A DNA stretch of 64,000 nt from FEN-1219 sp963728995. GTDB lineage: Bacteria; Pseudomonadota; Gammaproteobacteria; Steroidobacterales; Rariloculaceae. This document shows, in pieces, positions 53,733 to 62,529 of this stretch. A program made the translations under genes and the position numbers. The stretch is from the NCBI GenBank assembly GCA_963728995.1, contig CAVSMD010000008.1, forward strand, positions 1 through 64,000, read 5' to 3'. The number at the start of each line of letters is the position of its first letter. Position 1 is the first letter of the stretch. Under the pieces are notes generated by a model. It was not told where the DNA came from. It saw only the letters and a list, made by a program, of their open reading frames with translations, and ran no database searches.

Positions 53733-54719
53733 TTACTCCAGCATTCGGTAGCCAAGTTTTCGATTCAGCGCTCCGGCGTGCCTCTCGAAGTAGGCGACGT
53801 CCGCAGGAGAAAGCGCGTTCCGCCATGTGTCGTCGAGTCGAATCGTCGTACGCCGCGCGAGCCGCATGTCATTGCCATTCGCCACGTGATGCGCTCGTGA
53901 GCGGAAGTCCAGCATTCGGCTGTCGAACCTCAAGCCGATGAATCGGCAGATGCGTTGCAATTCCCATGCCGGGTCCTCCGCTACGTCTTCGTAGCGCACG
54001 CGAAGCAGGTCGCCCGGTCGGGTGACGCGACTCAGCAAAGGCTCCGCTCGCTGGTACGTCCGTCGCCAAGCATCGAGTGCGACGCGGCGCGTCCGGCCGC
54101 GCTTGAGGCCGGAATAGAACACGGCGCGCCCGTCGCGGACGAGCAGCAGGATCTTGGTCCGTCGCGGCGCCGCGAGATACAAAGCCGCGGCTTCGAGGTA
54201 GTGCTTGGACGAATCGACCATCAGCAACCGTGACTGAAGCCGACCGACGACATCGAACAACAGCCACTTGTTGTGCGCGGCCCGCGCTAGAGGCCGTGAA
54301 AACGGCGCCAACGGCCGTATGTTCCAGAGGCAGTGGGCGTAGGCCCCGGCATAGACGATCCTGCGTAGCAGACGGCGCAGCGTGGTCTGCCGTGCGCTAT
54401 CGATCACGGTTCCCGCCTCGAACATGCCGAGGTTGAGCACGTAAGGATCCTCGCGAATTCGACGAAATGAATCGAATGTCGCGAGCTCGTCGACGACTGT
54501 TGCCCAAAGGGGACAGTCACGAATGGGCGCCCCGCAGCTGCATAGCGTATTCAGGGCCAGGTTCTTGGGTAACTGCGTGATTTCGCCGAGCGCCATCGCG
54601 ACCGGGTGAGACCCAATCAGCAAATCGAGCAACGTCGAGCCCGAATGACCCGCCGAGCAGATGAATACTGCGTCGGCCGGAACGTCGTACTTCGTCGTTG
54701 ACGCTCGTGCAGCGCTCAT
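53733..54719 (-). CDS. Sulfotransferase family protein
   Basis: 328 residues, intact. The 5'-phosphosulfate loop is FICSAGHSGSTLLDLLIGSHP near 19-39, and the 3'-phosphate region is KILLLVRDGRAVFYSGLKRGRT near 190-211. The segment LLRVRYEDVAEDPAWELQRICRFIGL near 243-268 is typical of the family C-terminal half. It probably transfers sulfate from PAPS to the polysaccharide or its precursor in the cytoplasm. It is the first gene of the long minus-strand operon, followed after 2 bp by a second sulfotransferase. Confidence 0.85.
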   Translation of the reverse strand: MSAARASTTKYDVPADAVFICSAGHSGSTLLDLLIGSHPVAMALGEITQLPKNLALNTLCSCGAPIRDCPLWATVVDELATFDSFRRIREDPYVLNLGMFEAGTVIDSARQTTLRRLLRRIVYAGAYAHCLWNIRPLAPFSRPLARAAHNKWLLFDVVGRLQSRLLMVDSSKHYLEAAALYLAAPRRTKILLLVRDGRAVFYSGLKRGRTRRVALDAWRRTYQRAEPLLSRVTRPGDLLRVRYEDVAEDPAWELQRICRFIGLRFDSRMLDFRSRAHHVANGNDMRLARRTTIRLDDTWRNALSPADVAYFERHAGALNRKLGYRMLE

Positions 54720-54812
54720 GCAGACTCCAAAATAGTCGGTGCATTGACGTGATAGCGCTGTGCGATGGATTCGCGCAACGTGTTGCCGATCTCACACAGG
54801 GAGGGGTAAGCC

Positions 54813-56310
54813 GTGCGATCGCAAGGACTGCTGCACGTCCTGGTTCAGATAGTCACGCTCTCGACGACCTTCTGTTGCCACGCTGCCACCTATTTCGTTC
54901 GCAGCGACGGCGACGATCAGCGCGACGGCTTGTCGCACGACACCGCCTGGCGAACGCTGGCCAAGGTCAACTCATATCCGTTTCACACGAGCGACCGCGT
55001 GCTGTTCTACGAGGGCAATGTCTGGCCCGGTCAACTCATCGTCCATTGGGCCGGCACAGCCGATAGCCCGGTCATCGTTGGCGCTTACCACCTGGAGGAA
55101 GGAGTACCGGTGCGCGGCTTCCGCTCCAGGCGGCCGGTCATCGATGGCCAGGACAAAGTGCCGGAGAGCCTCGACGGCTTGGTACGAATCCGAAAGATGG
55201 CCTACGTGCAGATCGAGGATCTCGCAGTCGTGAACTCCGAAGGCCGCGGCATCCAGTTCGAGGACTCCGACCATGGCGTCGCCGTCGATTGCGAGACGAG
55301 TAATTCTTACAAGGGCGGCATCAAATTCATTCGCTCGGATCACGCCCTCGTCGAGCGGAACTCGGTGGCCCTTGCCGGTCTGGCTCTACCGGAGGACAAC
55401 GCCGTGTGGGGCGGCGCCATCGAGCTCGTGGCGTCGGACGACGGCAGGGTGCGGAACAACGATGTGGCGGAGGTATACGGCGAGGGCATCAACCTGAATC
55501 ACGGGTCCGCGCGCGGCGTGGTCGAGGGCAACCGAGTCTTCGCCGCCCGCTCGGCGGGCATCTATCTCGACGCTGCGCCGGACGCGACCGTTCGAAGAAA
55601 CCTCGTCCAGGGGACGTCGAACACGGAATTTTGGCGTACGACGCGTTCCGTCGGCGCCGGCATCGTGCTGAACAACGAGTCTTATCACTATGCCGTGAAT
55701 GGCGGCGAGCTGGCAGCCAACGTCCAGTCGCGCGGCGCGAAAGTCTACGGAAACTTGGTGGCCGGCACCAACACGGGGTTCGGCTTCTGGGGACAGTTCG
55801 ACCAATCGACGTTCGACGACGTCCTGGTTTTCAACAACACGTTCGTCGACAACGAAACCCAACTGACGCTGCGCGACAAGCCGAAAGCTGGCGTCGAGAT
55901 TCGTCAACAACGTACTGCTCAGCATCAGCCCAGGGATGCGCGACGTGGATGGGACGACTCTGTACGGCCTGACCGTCGAGTCGAACTACCTGAGCCAAGG
56001 TAACCCGGGCGGAGAGCTCGGCAGCGCGAAGAACCTGTATCAAGGGCTCGTGCTCAAGCGCATGTCGGGCTGGCGCTCAGGTGCCACTCCGGGTGCACTT
56101 ACATGGCGGGACTTCGAGCTTGCGCCGAGCTGCGCCGTGATCGGTGCGGGCGACGGCGCGCCGCTGACGATGTCGCAGGGCGACAACACTTATGGGCTCG
56201 ATTTCAACGCATTGCCTTACAACAAGGCCATGGATCTAGGTGCGTTGCATTTCTCGACGGTGCCGATCAAGACACCCAAAAAACCGGCTCATCCGCGCGC
56301 GACTCCGTAG
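54813..56310 (+). pseudogene. Secreted right-handed beta-helix protein, frameshifted near 55912
   Basis: A signal peptide (LLHVLVQIVTLSTTFCCHA) is followed by parallel beta-helix rungs: GIQFEDSDHGVAVDCETSN, GIKFIRSDHALVERNSV, GINLNHGSARGVVEGNRVF, GIYLDAAPDATVRRNLV. After KPKAGVEI the frame is lost (about 55908-55916). The continuation VNNVLLSISPGMRDVDGTTLYGL ... NTYGLDFNALPYN is in the +1 frame to the stop at 56310; removing one base restores about 498 residues. Such proteins in polysaccharide loci may be lyases or epimerases; no catalytic residues are assigned. GTG start at 54813 with GGGAGG upstream. Confidence 0.75.
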
Positions 56311-56419
56311 CGAGCGCTGCGCGTCGCGTCGGCGCTACAGTCTCTCGACCACAGGTGGCACACCGCTTGCATCGTCGCTGTCGCGCCGCGCACACGGGCG
56401 CGATAACAGTAGCGGTGTC

Positions 56420-57836
56420 GTGTACTCGAAGACGAGCATACAACTGACCTTGCTGGCAGCCGTCCGCGGCGTGCTACCTGCGCTCGTGTCGACCACGGTC
56501 CTGCTGTTGTCGACACGCGTGCTCGGCATCCGCTTCGCAGGTCCCTACGTGGCCCTCGCGCTGGTCTCTGCGCTCTTGTGCTGGATAGGCATGGGCAGAG
56601 ATCAACAGGATCGAATCGCCATTCCCACGCGAGTCCTCGCGTCTGCCGGCCAGCTCCTGCTCGAATGGTTTGCGGTCGTCGCCACGTTGCTGTTGATCGG
56701 CTACGCGACCAAGACATCCGCCAGCTTCTCCAGGCGCGCTCTGTTCCTGTGGTTCGTGGCCACGCCGGTCCCCATGATTGCGGCGCTGGCGATCGTCCAT
56801 TCCTGGACGCGAGCCATCGTGGCCGCGTCGCGAAATCTGGGTCGAGTCGTAATCGTCGGTCAGAACCGCATGAGTGCGAAGATCGCCGAAGTCATTGCGA
56901 ATCGTCCCGAGCTCGGATTGTCGCTCGAGCGCCTGTTCGAGACGCACGAGCGCGAATGCCCGGTGCGGAGAGCCTTCGCACGTGCACGACGCAGCGATGG
57001 CGCAGATGCGCCGGCGCGACGCGCAAACCGTGCGCGATTATGTCAACCGAAGGCATGTCGACGTCGTGTTCATTGCCCTGCCCGTGGAGAGTGAAACCAC
57101 GCGCGCGATTCTGGATGAGCTCAGAGACACCACATCGTCGGTCTACTTGGTGCCCGACATTTCCATCTACGACGTCATTCAGGCGCGGAGCGACCAGATA
57201 GAAGGGATTCCGGTAATCGCGCTGTGCGAATCGCCTCTGCACGGAATGCACGGACTCTCCAAGCGCCTCACGGACATCGTCATATCGCTCCTGCTGCTCG
57301 CCTTCAGCGTGCCGGCCGCGCTGCTGATCGCCCTTGCGATCAAAGCCACCTCGCGGGGCCCCATCATATTCAGGCAGCACCGGTACGGCCTGTACGGCGA
57401 CAGAATCACCGTCTACAAGTTTCGAACGATGACCGTGACAGAGAACGGCAGTGAGGTGCTGCAGGCTCAACGAGACGATCCGCGGGTGACGACGGTGGGC
57501 CGCTTTCTTCGCAGGAGCTCGCTCGATGAGTTGCCGCAGCTCATCAACGTTCTTCGCGGCGACATGAGTCTGGTTGGGCCGCGGCCGCATGCCGTGGCGC
57601 ACAACGAGCAGTATCGCAAGCTGATAAGCGGGTACATGGTACGACACAAAGTCGTGCCCGGAATCACTGGCCTGGCACAAGTGAACGGCTGCCGAGGCGA
57701 GACGCGAACTGTGGAGGAGATGCGGCGGCGGATCGAATACGACCTGGAATATCTGCGCCGCTGGTGCTGGTTGCTGGACGTGAAAATACTGTTCAAGACA
57801 ATCGTGCTTCTGATTCGCGATAAGCACGCGTACTGA
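56420..57836 (+). pseudogene. Polyprenyl-phosphate sugar-1-phosphate transferase (WcaJ/EpsB-like), frameshifted near 56960
   Basis: The N-terminal part has four membrane helices and a Rossmann-like start (NLGRVVIVGQNRMSAKIAEVIANRPELGLSL). The C-terminal part has the complete bacterial sugar transferase domain: KRLTDIVISLLLLAFSVPAALLIALAI, GPIIFRQHRYGLYGDRITVYKFRTM, LRRSSLDELPQLINVLRGDMSLVGPRP and PGITGLAQVNGCRGET. Between them the frame changes at about 56945-56995 (after LFETHERE), so two open frames overlap. One base change in length restores about 470 residues. This enzyme would start repeat-unit synthesis on undecaprenyl phosphate. The likely start is GTG at 56420. Confidence 0.8.
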
Positions 57837-58019
57837 TGCCGAGCGTCCGTTGGGCCGCGTCGATACCGATCGCGTGCTCGTCATTACCAACGCGTTGTAA
57901 GTTTTTCCGCTGCGATGGCGTGCGCGGCGTTGTAATACCTGCAATTCATGTAGGCAAACGGCGACACGTACCGCGCCGTTGCAAGCGTGGTTTAAATTAC
58001 CCACGCAATATGTGGATAT

Positions 58020-58035
58020 CGGCACGACCCATGCA
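58020..58035 (+). promoter_or_regulatory. Sigma-54 (-24/-12) promoter upstream of the activator gene
   Basis: CGGCACG-ACCC-ATGCA, two mismatches to TGGCACG-N4-TTGCW, with exact GG-N10-GC spacing. The start site would be near 58046, about 57 nt before the ATG at 58103. It suggests that the activator controls its own gene. The rest of the 57837-58102 gap shows no gene. Confidence 0.7.
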
Positions 58036-58102
58036 TTTCAGCGATCGGTAGTGTCGCCAAGGGCACGATTCGAGTGGTGCCATTAAACAACGGGAGTGGT
58101 AT

Positions 58103-59506
58103 ATGGACAGTAACGCTAATGCCAGCGCTGCGGCGGGTTGGTATCACAAGGTACTGTTGGTAGACGACGATCCCAGCCTGTTACGCGTGCTCGCAATTCG
58201 TCTGCGGCACGACGGCTATCAGGTGGAAGTCACGAGCGACGGTAGAAGCGCGCTCGCTGCTCTGCCGTCGTTTCGACCGCACGTCGTAGTCACGGACATG
58301 CGCATGGACGGCATGGATGGCCTGACGTTATTCGATGCCATCCGAGCGCGTGAACCCACCACGCCGGTCATCGTGCTGACGGCACACGGCAATATTCCCG
58401 ATGCCGTAGAGGCCACGCAACGCGGAGTGTTCGCTTATCTCACCAAGCCGTTCGACCGACAGCAGCTGATATCGACGATCGAACGAGCATCGAATCTGTT
58501 CTGCACTCGCACCCCCCCGCAGAACGCAGACGAGGACTGGCGGGCCGAGATCGTGTCGCAAGGGTCGGCCATGGAGGGGCTCTTGCGCGAAGCCTGGAGC
58601 GTCTCGCAAACGGATGCGAGCGTCATGATCCGCGGGGAAAGCGGTACAGGTAAGGAGTTGCTTGCGCGTGCCGTGCATAGGGCCAGTCGGCGCGCCGGTA
58701 AATCCTTGGTGCCGGTGAATTGCACCGCGATCCCGGAGGCGCTATTCGAGGCGGAGCTCTTCGGTCACGAGAAAGGATCGTTCACCGGCGCCACGCAGTC
58801 CCGGGAGGGACTCATTCGCGCGGCTCACGAGGGCACGCTCTTTCTCGACGAGATCGGCGACATGCCTCTACCGTTCCAGGCCAAGCTGCTGCGCATGCTG
58901 CAAGAGCGCGAGATCCGTGCCGTGGGCTCGGTCAAACCCTCACGTGTGGATGTTCGCGTCATCTCTGCGACGCACCAAGATCTCGAAGAAGCCGTGGCGA
59001 GCAAGACGTTTCGGCACGATTTGTATTACCGACTGAATGTCGTCACGCTCGAAATTCCGCCGCTGGCGAAGCGACGCGAAGACATCCCGTTGCTGGTCGA
59101 GCATTTTCTACGGAATGCCGGAGCGCAGATGCACAATCCGGCGATCAACGTCCGAGGATTCTCCAAAGAGGCCATGGAGATCCTCATGACGGCGAGCTGG
59201 CCGGGCAATATTCGGCAGTTGCGCAACGTCGTCGACCAATGCATCGCCCTCGCCACGACCCAAGTGATTCCTTCGAACCTGGTGGAGCGGTCCTTGCGCT
59301 CGAACGAGCGGCCGCTGCTGTCGTTTGCGGTTGCGAGGGATCGGTTCGAGTTCGACTATTTGTCCCGCCTGCTGGAGATGACGAGCGGCAACGTCGCGCA
59401 GGCCGCTCGGCTCGCCGAGAGAAATAGGTCCGAGTTCTACAAGTTGCTGCGTCGCCATGCGCTGGAGCCAGAACTATTTCGTAGAGGCGAGTCGGGAGCA
59501 GCGTAG
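58103..59506 (+). CDS. Sigma-54-dependent response regulator (GlrR/QseF-like)
   Basis: 467 residues. The receiver (about 15-130) is intact: VLLVDDDPSLLR, phospho-acceptor in VVTDMRMDGMDG, LTAHGNIPDA, YLTKPFD. The AAA+ sigma-54 interaction domain (about 155-390) has GESGTGKELLARAVH, the sigma-54 contact loop GSFTGA, Walker B GTLFLDEIGDMP and the arginine finger region FRHDLYYRLN. A Fis-type helix-turn-helix closes the protein (NVAQAARLAERNRSEFYKLLRRH). It activates RNA polymerase with RpoN. It forms an operon with the kinase 94 bp downstream and is the obvious candidate for the sigma-54 promoters seen in this window. Confidence 0.93.
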   Translation: MDSNANASAAAGWYHKVLLVDDDPSLLRVLAIRLRHDGYQVEVTSDGRSALAALPSFRPHVVVTDMRMDGMDGLTLFDAIRAREPTTPVIVLTAHGNIPDAVEATQRGVFAYLTKPFDRQQLISTIERASNLFCTRTPPQNADEDWRAEIVSQGSAMEGLLREAWSVSQTDASVMIRGESGTGKELLARAVHRASRRAGKSLVPVNCTAIPEALFEAELFGHEKGSFTGATQSREGLIRAAHEGTLFLDEIGDMPLPFQAKLLRMLQEREIRAVGSVKPSRVDVRVISATHQDLEEAVASKTFRHDLYYRLNVVTLEIPPLAKRREDIPLLVEHFLRNAGAQMHNPAINVRGFSKEAMEILMTASWPGNIRQLRNVVDQCIALATTQVIPSNLVERSLRSNERPLLSFAVARDRFEFDYLSRLLEMTSGNVAQAARLAERNRSEFYKLLRRHALEPELFRRGESGAA

Positions 59507-59600
59507 AAAACCCCGCGGGCCGCGGCGGATGCGGCGGCCCTGAGAGGCGTAGAAGGGTGGTCCCGCCACACTCGGCCCGCCTGAACCAGAGGGACATGCC

Positions 59601-61091
59601 GTGCTTCGTCCGCGGTCGATCGCCGCCCTGATACTCGTCGGCCTCGCAATCACACTTGCGCCGTTGATTGCCGCCGTGATCACGGCGGTGCTGCAGGTCG
59701 ACCGACTGTCGATCCTGGGCCGAGACGCAGTGTTGGAGGCAGAGGAGATCACGCGTCAGAGTCGCGAGGTGCATAGCAGCCTGAACGAGATGCGCCGGCC
59801 GTATCTGCAGTACCTCGTCACCGTCGACCCGGATTTCTACGCGATCTACTTGGAGCGCCGCTCGGATCTGCAGCAGGCGCTGCGGAGCCTAGGTCATCGA
59901 CCGTTGACGGACCGTGGCCGGCAATATCTCGAGGACCTCTCTCGGGAGGAGCAGGAGCTGTTCGTCGCTCTGGGGGATCCACGAGCGGGAGAGAAGCCGG
60001 CGACGACGCGCGCAGCGGTAGACCAAGCCTGGGCGGACGTCAACTACTCGGCGCGCGCGCTGCTCGCGGAGAGCGGTGCCCTAGTCGACAGACAGGTGAC
60101 CGAGCTCACGCAACGCGCGGACCGGTTGCAACGTGCGTTGGTCGTTCAGGCCGCGGCCGTGCTTCCGGCAACGATCTGCCTCGCGGCGCTGTTCTTCGGC
60201 CTGATCACGAGCCCCATGCGCCAAATCGGCCAGGCCATTCGGCGGCTGGGTGCTCAAGAGCTGTCGCAACGCATCAGCGTGCGCGGTCCGAGCGACGTTC
60301 AGGAGCTTGGTGAGTTACTCGAGTGGCTGCGGCAACGGATCCAACGATTGGAACAGCAGAAAATCGCGTTCCTGCGCCATATCTCGCATGAGCTCAAGAC
60401 ACCGTTGACGACGATACGTGCCGGATCGGAGCTGCTCGTCGAAGGGTTCGGAGAGAGCCTCGGCGAGGAGGCGGAGCTCGCGCGCATCATCCACGCCAAC
60501 GGTTTGCAATTGCAACGCCTCATCGAAGATCTTTTGCGCTTCAGCGAGACACAGGATGTGGTTACCGAGCTGGAGTTGTCCGAATCCGTCGACCTGGCCT
60601 CGGTCGTTCGAGGTGTCACGTCCGCTCAGAGCTTGGCGTCGGATGCTCGCGGGATCGAAGTAGCGGCGGATCTTGCGCCGGTGTTGGTGCGAGGTGACGA
60701 GAACAAGCTGCGGATCGTCATCGACAATTTGCTCACCAATGCCACCAAGTACACGCCCAGCGGCGGCCGCATCAGCGTTTCATTGCGTGCGGCGGGCAGC
60801 TGTGCCGTCCTCGACGTGATCGACACTGGGCCGGGTATCGATGAATCCGAGACAGAGAGCATTTTCGAGCCGTTTCAGCAGGGGAGCGCCGAGTGCAATG
60901 CCAGCGTCAAAGGCACCGGCCTCGGTCTGTCAATCGCAAAGGAATACGTGGAGGCCCACGATGGTCATATCAGAGTGGTCGGCTCTACGGTGGGCGCGCA
61001 TCTTCGTGTCAGTATTCCCATCGCGGGCCCGCGTGGTCAGCGCAAGGTGTCTCGCACCATGCTTGGCCGCAGGTTGCTTGTGGGCGTGTAG
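59601..61091 (+). CDS. Sensor histidine kinase (GlrK/QseE-like)
   Basis: 496 residues. Two membrane helices (about 8-32 and 185-205) flank a helical periplasmic sensor. A HAMP domain (TSPMRQIGQAIRRLG) leads to the H-box FLRHISHELKTPLT near 258, the N-box VIDNLLTNATKYTPSGG near 377, G1 DTGPGIDESE and G2 GTGLGLSIAKEYVEAHDG. All catalytic motifs are intact. It is the natural partner of the sigma-54 regulator encoded before it. The start is GTG at 59601 with AGAGGGA upstream. The last 59 bp overlap the lipoprotein gene. Confidence 0.92.
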   Translation: MLRPRSIAALILVGLAITLAPLIAAVITAVLQVDRLSILGRDAVLEAEEITRQSREVHSSLNEMRRPYLQYLVTVDPDFYAIYLERRSDLQQALRSLGHRPLTDRGRQYLEDLSREEQELFVALGDPRAGEKPATTRAAVDQAWADVNYSARALLAESGALVDRQVTELTQRADRLQRALVVQAAAVLPATICLAALFFGLITSPMRQIGQAIRRLGAQELSQRISVRGPSDVQELGELLEWLRQRIQRLEQQKIAFLRHISHELKTPLTTIRAGSELLVEGFGESLGEEAELARIIHANGLQLQRLIEDLLRFSETQDVVTELELSESVDLASVVRGVTSAQSLASDARGIEVAADLAPVLVRGDENKLRIVIDNLLTNATKYTPSGGRISVSLRAAGSCAVLDVIDTGPGIDESETESIFEPFQQGSAECNASVKGTGLGLSIAKEYVEAHDGHIRVVGSTVGAHLRVSIPIAGPRGQRKVSRTMLGRRLLVGV

Positions 61092-61611
61092 CAGTGTGCC
61101 GCTGCACCGTGAGACGCTCCAGAGCGCACGCGCCGCCGAGGAAAGTCTGACCGCGCTCCTGGGCTTTGGCGCGTCGGTTCAGCGCTTGGACGACTCCGCC
61201 CTCGCAAGTCGCTATGACGAGCTGCTGGATGACTACCGAGCATCGCCCTCGAACGGCCGGGCCATCAAGCTTTCGTTGCTCCTCAGCCAGTCGGACGCAC
61301 GCCCCGAGGCGTTGTCGGAGGCGGTGACGCTGCTGGCGAACGCGTCGCAGGGTGACGGTCGAGAGGCCGAGCTCGGTCGGATTCTCTATCAGATGACGAG
61401 TGCACGATATCTCGCTGTAGCGGACCGAACCGCGTTGGCCACGATGCTGGAGGAGGAGCGGGCGCACGGCGCTCGGCTCGAGGTAGAGCTCGTAAAAACG
61501 CGGGCGGCACTCGAGATCGCCCGCCGTGATCGCGAAGCGCTCGAACGTAAGCTCGATGCCCTCAAAGCCATCGAAGAGGCCGAACCCCGGCTGATTCAAG
61601 AAAAAAAATAG
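61033..61611 (+). CDS. QseG-like lipoprotein of the two-component operon
   Basis: 192 residues from GTG at 61033. A short signal sequence ends in a lipobox (CLAAGCLWACSS), predicting acylation of Cys19. The mature part is helical, with a C-terminal coiled coil (EEERAHGARLEVELVKTRAALEIARRDREALERKLDALK). In E. coli, QseG is an outer-membrane lipoprotein encoded between the QseE kinase and QseF regulator that activates the kinase. Gene context and build support a similar role here, though sequence similarity is only modest. It overlaps the kinase gene by 59 bp in another frame. The stop lies beside a terminator hairpin. Confidence 0.72.
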   Translation: MVSARCLAPCLAAGCLWACSSVPLHRETLQSARAAEESLTALLGFGASVQRLDDSALASRYDELLDDYRASPSNGRAIKLSLLLSQSDARPEALSEAVTLLANASQGDGREAELGRILYQMTSARYLAVADRTALATMLEEERAHGARLEVELVKTRAALEIARRDREALERKLDALKAIEEAEPRLIQEKK

Positions 61612-61634
61612 AGCCCGGCTTGCGCCGGGCTCTA
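61601..61634 (-). terminator. Intrinsic terminator, minus-strand orientation
   Basis: An 11-bp perfect stem (61609-61619 with 61624-61634) has a 4-nt loop. In the minus-strand transcript it is followed by eight U residues (the A-tract at 61601-61608), a textbook intrinsic terminator for the lipoprotein gene at 61785-62495. The A-tract is also the end of the QseG-like coding sequence, and the plus-strand transcript can form the same hairpin without a U-tract. Confidence 0.85.
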
Positions 61635-61641
61635 TGCGCAT

Positions 61642-61673
61642 GCCAAAGCGGGGGGAGTGGGGCCCGCTTTGGC
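61642..61673. repeat. 11-bp hairpin beside the terminator
   Basis: GCCAAAGCGGG (61642-61652) pairs with CCCGCTTTGGC (61663-61673) around a 10-nt G-rich loop. It stands 8 nt from the terminator hairpin, so the minus-strand 3' end would carry two stable hairpins in a row. It could be a 3' UTR structure or the body of a small RNA. Confidence 0.5.
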
Positions 61674-61784
61674 CACGCAGGTGAAGACCTGCCTCATACC
61701 TGTGCTCTGCTCGTCAACTGCGGCAGCTTCCTCGCCCGTTCGATGCTCACCCTGCTCACGAGCGTTTCCGGTGGATGACACACG

Positions 61785-62495
61785 TCATGGTCCACTCCAC
61801 GTGAACTGCGGAATGCTCGTGATCGCGGTGCCCACCTGAATCGTGATCAGGCGGTGCGAAATGAGCGGAAGGCTTTGCAGATCTCCGGTGTATTCGGTAA
61901 CCACCCCATCCTCATCCGTGATGTAGACGACGGCTGGCAGCCCGACGAGCCCAGCGATGTTGTCTCGCTGCAGCGGCTGGCCCCAGATCGCAAAAAACTG
62001 TCCCAGGGAAAAGTCCGTGGGAGCCGTAGCATGCATGTGGACGATGCCGGTCGCGTCGTGCGTATGAATCGGATAGTGGCAGTCGCTGGTCGGCGACAGC
62101 TCGACGATGCCGACGTGCTGCGGGATGGCGAGCGCGTCACCGTTTAGAAAGATCGAGAGATGGGCGTGCACGTGGTAATCCACCGGTGACGGATAGATGC
62201 ACTCGAGGCTGCCCACCGGCATACCCTGACCGCCGTCGGTCGTGTCACCGTCCTGCCAGTACGTGGAGCCGACCTGATGACCGTCGTCCAGCGAGACGAC
62301 GTTCGAGTCGAGCGGCGGCGTGCTTGGGGTGGGCGTGGGTGTGGGGGTCGGCGTGGGGGTCGGCGTGGGGGTCGGTGTCGACGAATCGGAGCTCGAGCCG
62401 CCGCAGCCCGTCACCAGGGTTGCCGTGACCCATGCGCAGGCAAACGCCTTCCATGCGACTCGAAACCAGTCGTGGTTCGCATGAGACGAAAGCAT
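61785..62495 (-). CDS. Histidine-rich lipoprotein of unknown function
   Basis: 236 residues. The N-terminus has a lipobox (ATLVTGCGGSSS, Cys near 30), then nine Thr-Pro repeats as a spacer from the membrane. The globular part contains closely spaced histidines: DYHVHAHLSIFLNG near 115, HYPIHTHDATGIVHMHA near 150-166, and DFSLGQFFAIWGQPL. The HxH and HTHD arrangement suggests metal binding; similar HxHxHLxIFxxG proteins occur in other bacteria without a known role. The ATG at 62495 has GGAGG upstream. An in-frame start at 62534 is excluded because it lies inside the sigma-54 promoter. Confidence 0.75.
   Translation of the reverse strand: MLSSHANHDWFRVAWKAFACAWVTATLVTGCGGSSSDSSTPTPTPTPTPTPTPTPTPSTPPLDSNVVSLDDGHQVGSTYWQDGDTTDGGQGMPVGSLECIYPSPVDYHVHAHLSIFLNGDALAIPQHVGIVELSPTSDCHYPIHTHDATGIVHMHATAPTDFSLGQFFAIWGQPLQRDNIAGLVGLPAVVYITDEDGVVTEYTGDLQSLPLISHRLITIQVGTAITSIPQFTWSGP
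62325..62378. repeat. Tandem Thr-Pro codon repeat
   Basis: Nine consecutive Thr-Pro codon pairs on the minus strand, written as 6- and 12-bp units (GGGGTCGGCGTG on plus). They form the extended spacer of the histidine-rich lipoprotein and are likely to vary in copy number between strains. Confidence 0.85.
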
Positions 62496-62529
62496 CGCGA
62501 CCCTCCTGCCGTGCTGACGGTCAACGCAA

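Noticed and set aside
53826..53826. Upstream start for the frameshifted sulfotransferase
   Set aside because: It would overlap the preceding gene by 94 bp. The GTG at 53730 has GGAG 6 nt upstream and starts 2 bp after that gene's stop.
54774..54789. Sigma-54 promoter for the long minus-strand glycosyltransferase operon
   Set aside because: The sequence GGCAACACGTTGC looks similar but the GG to GC spacing is 9 nt, and sigma-54 requires 10. No correct element was found there.
41369..57836. PEP-CTERM/exosortase type polysaccharide locus
   Set aside because: The sigma-54 activator and OPX/GumC/BY-kinase set would fit, but no exosortase and no protein with a C-terminal PEP sorting signal was found in the window.
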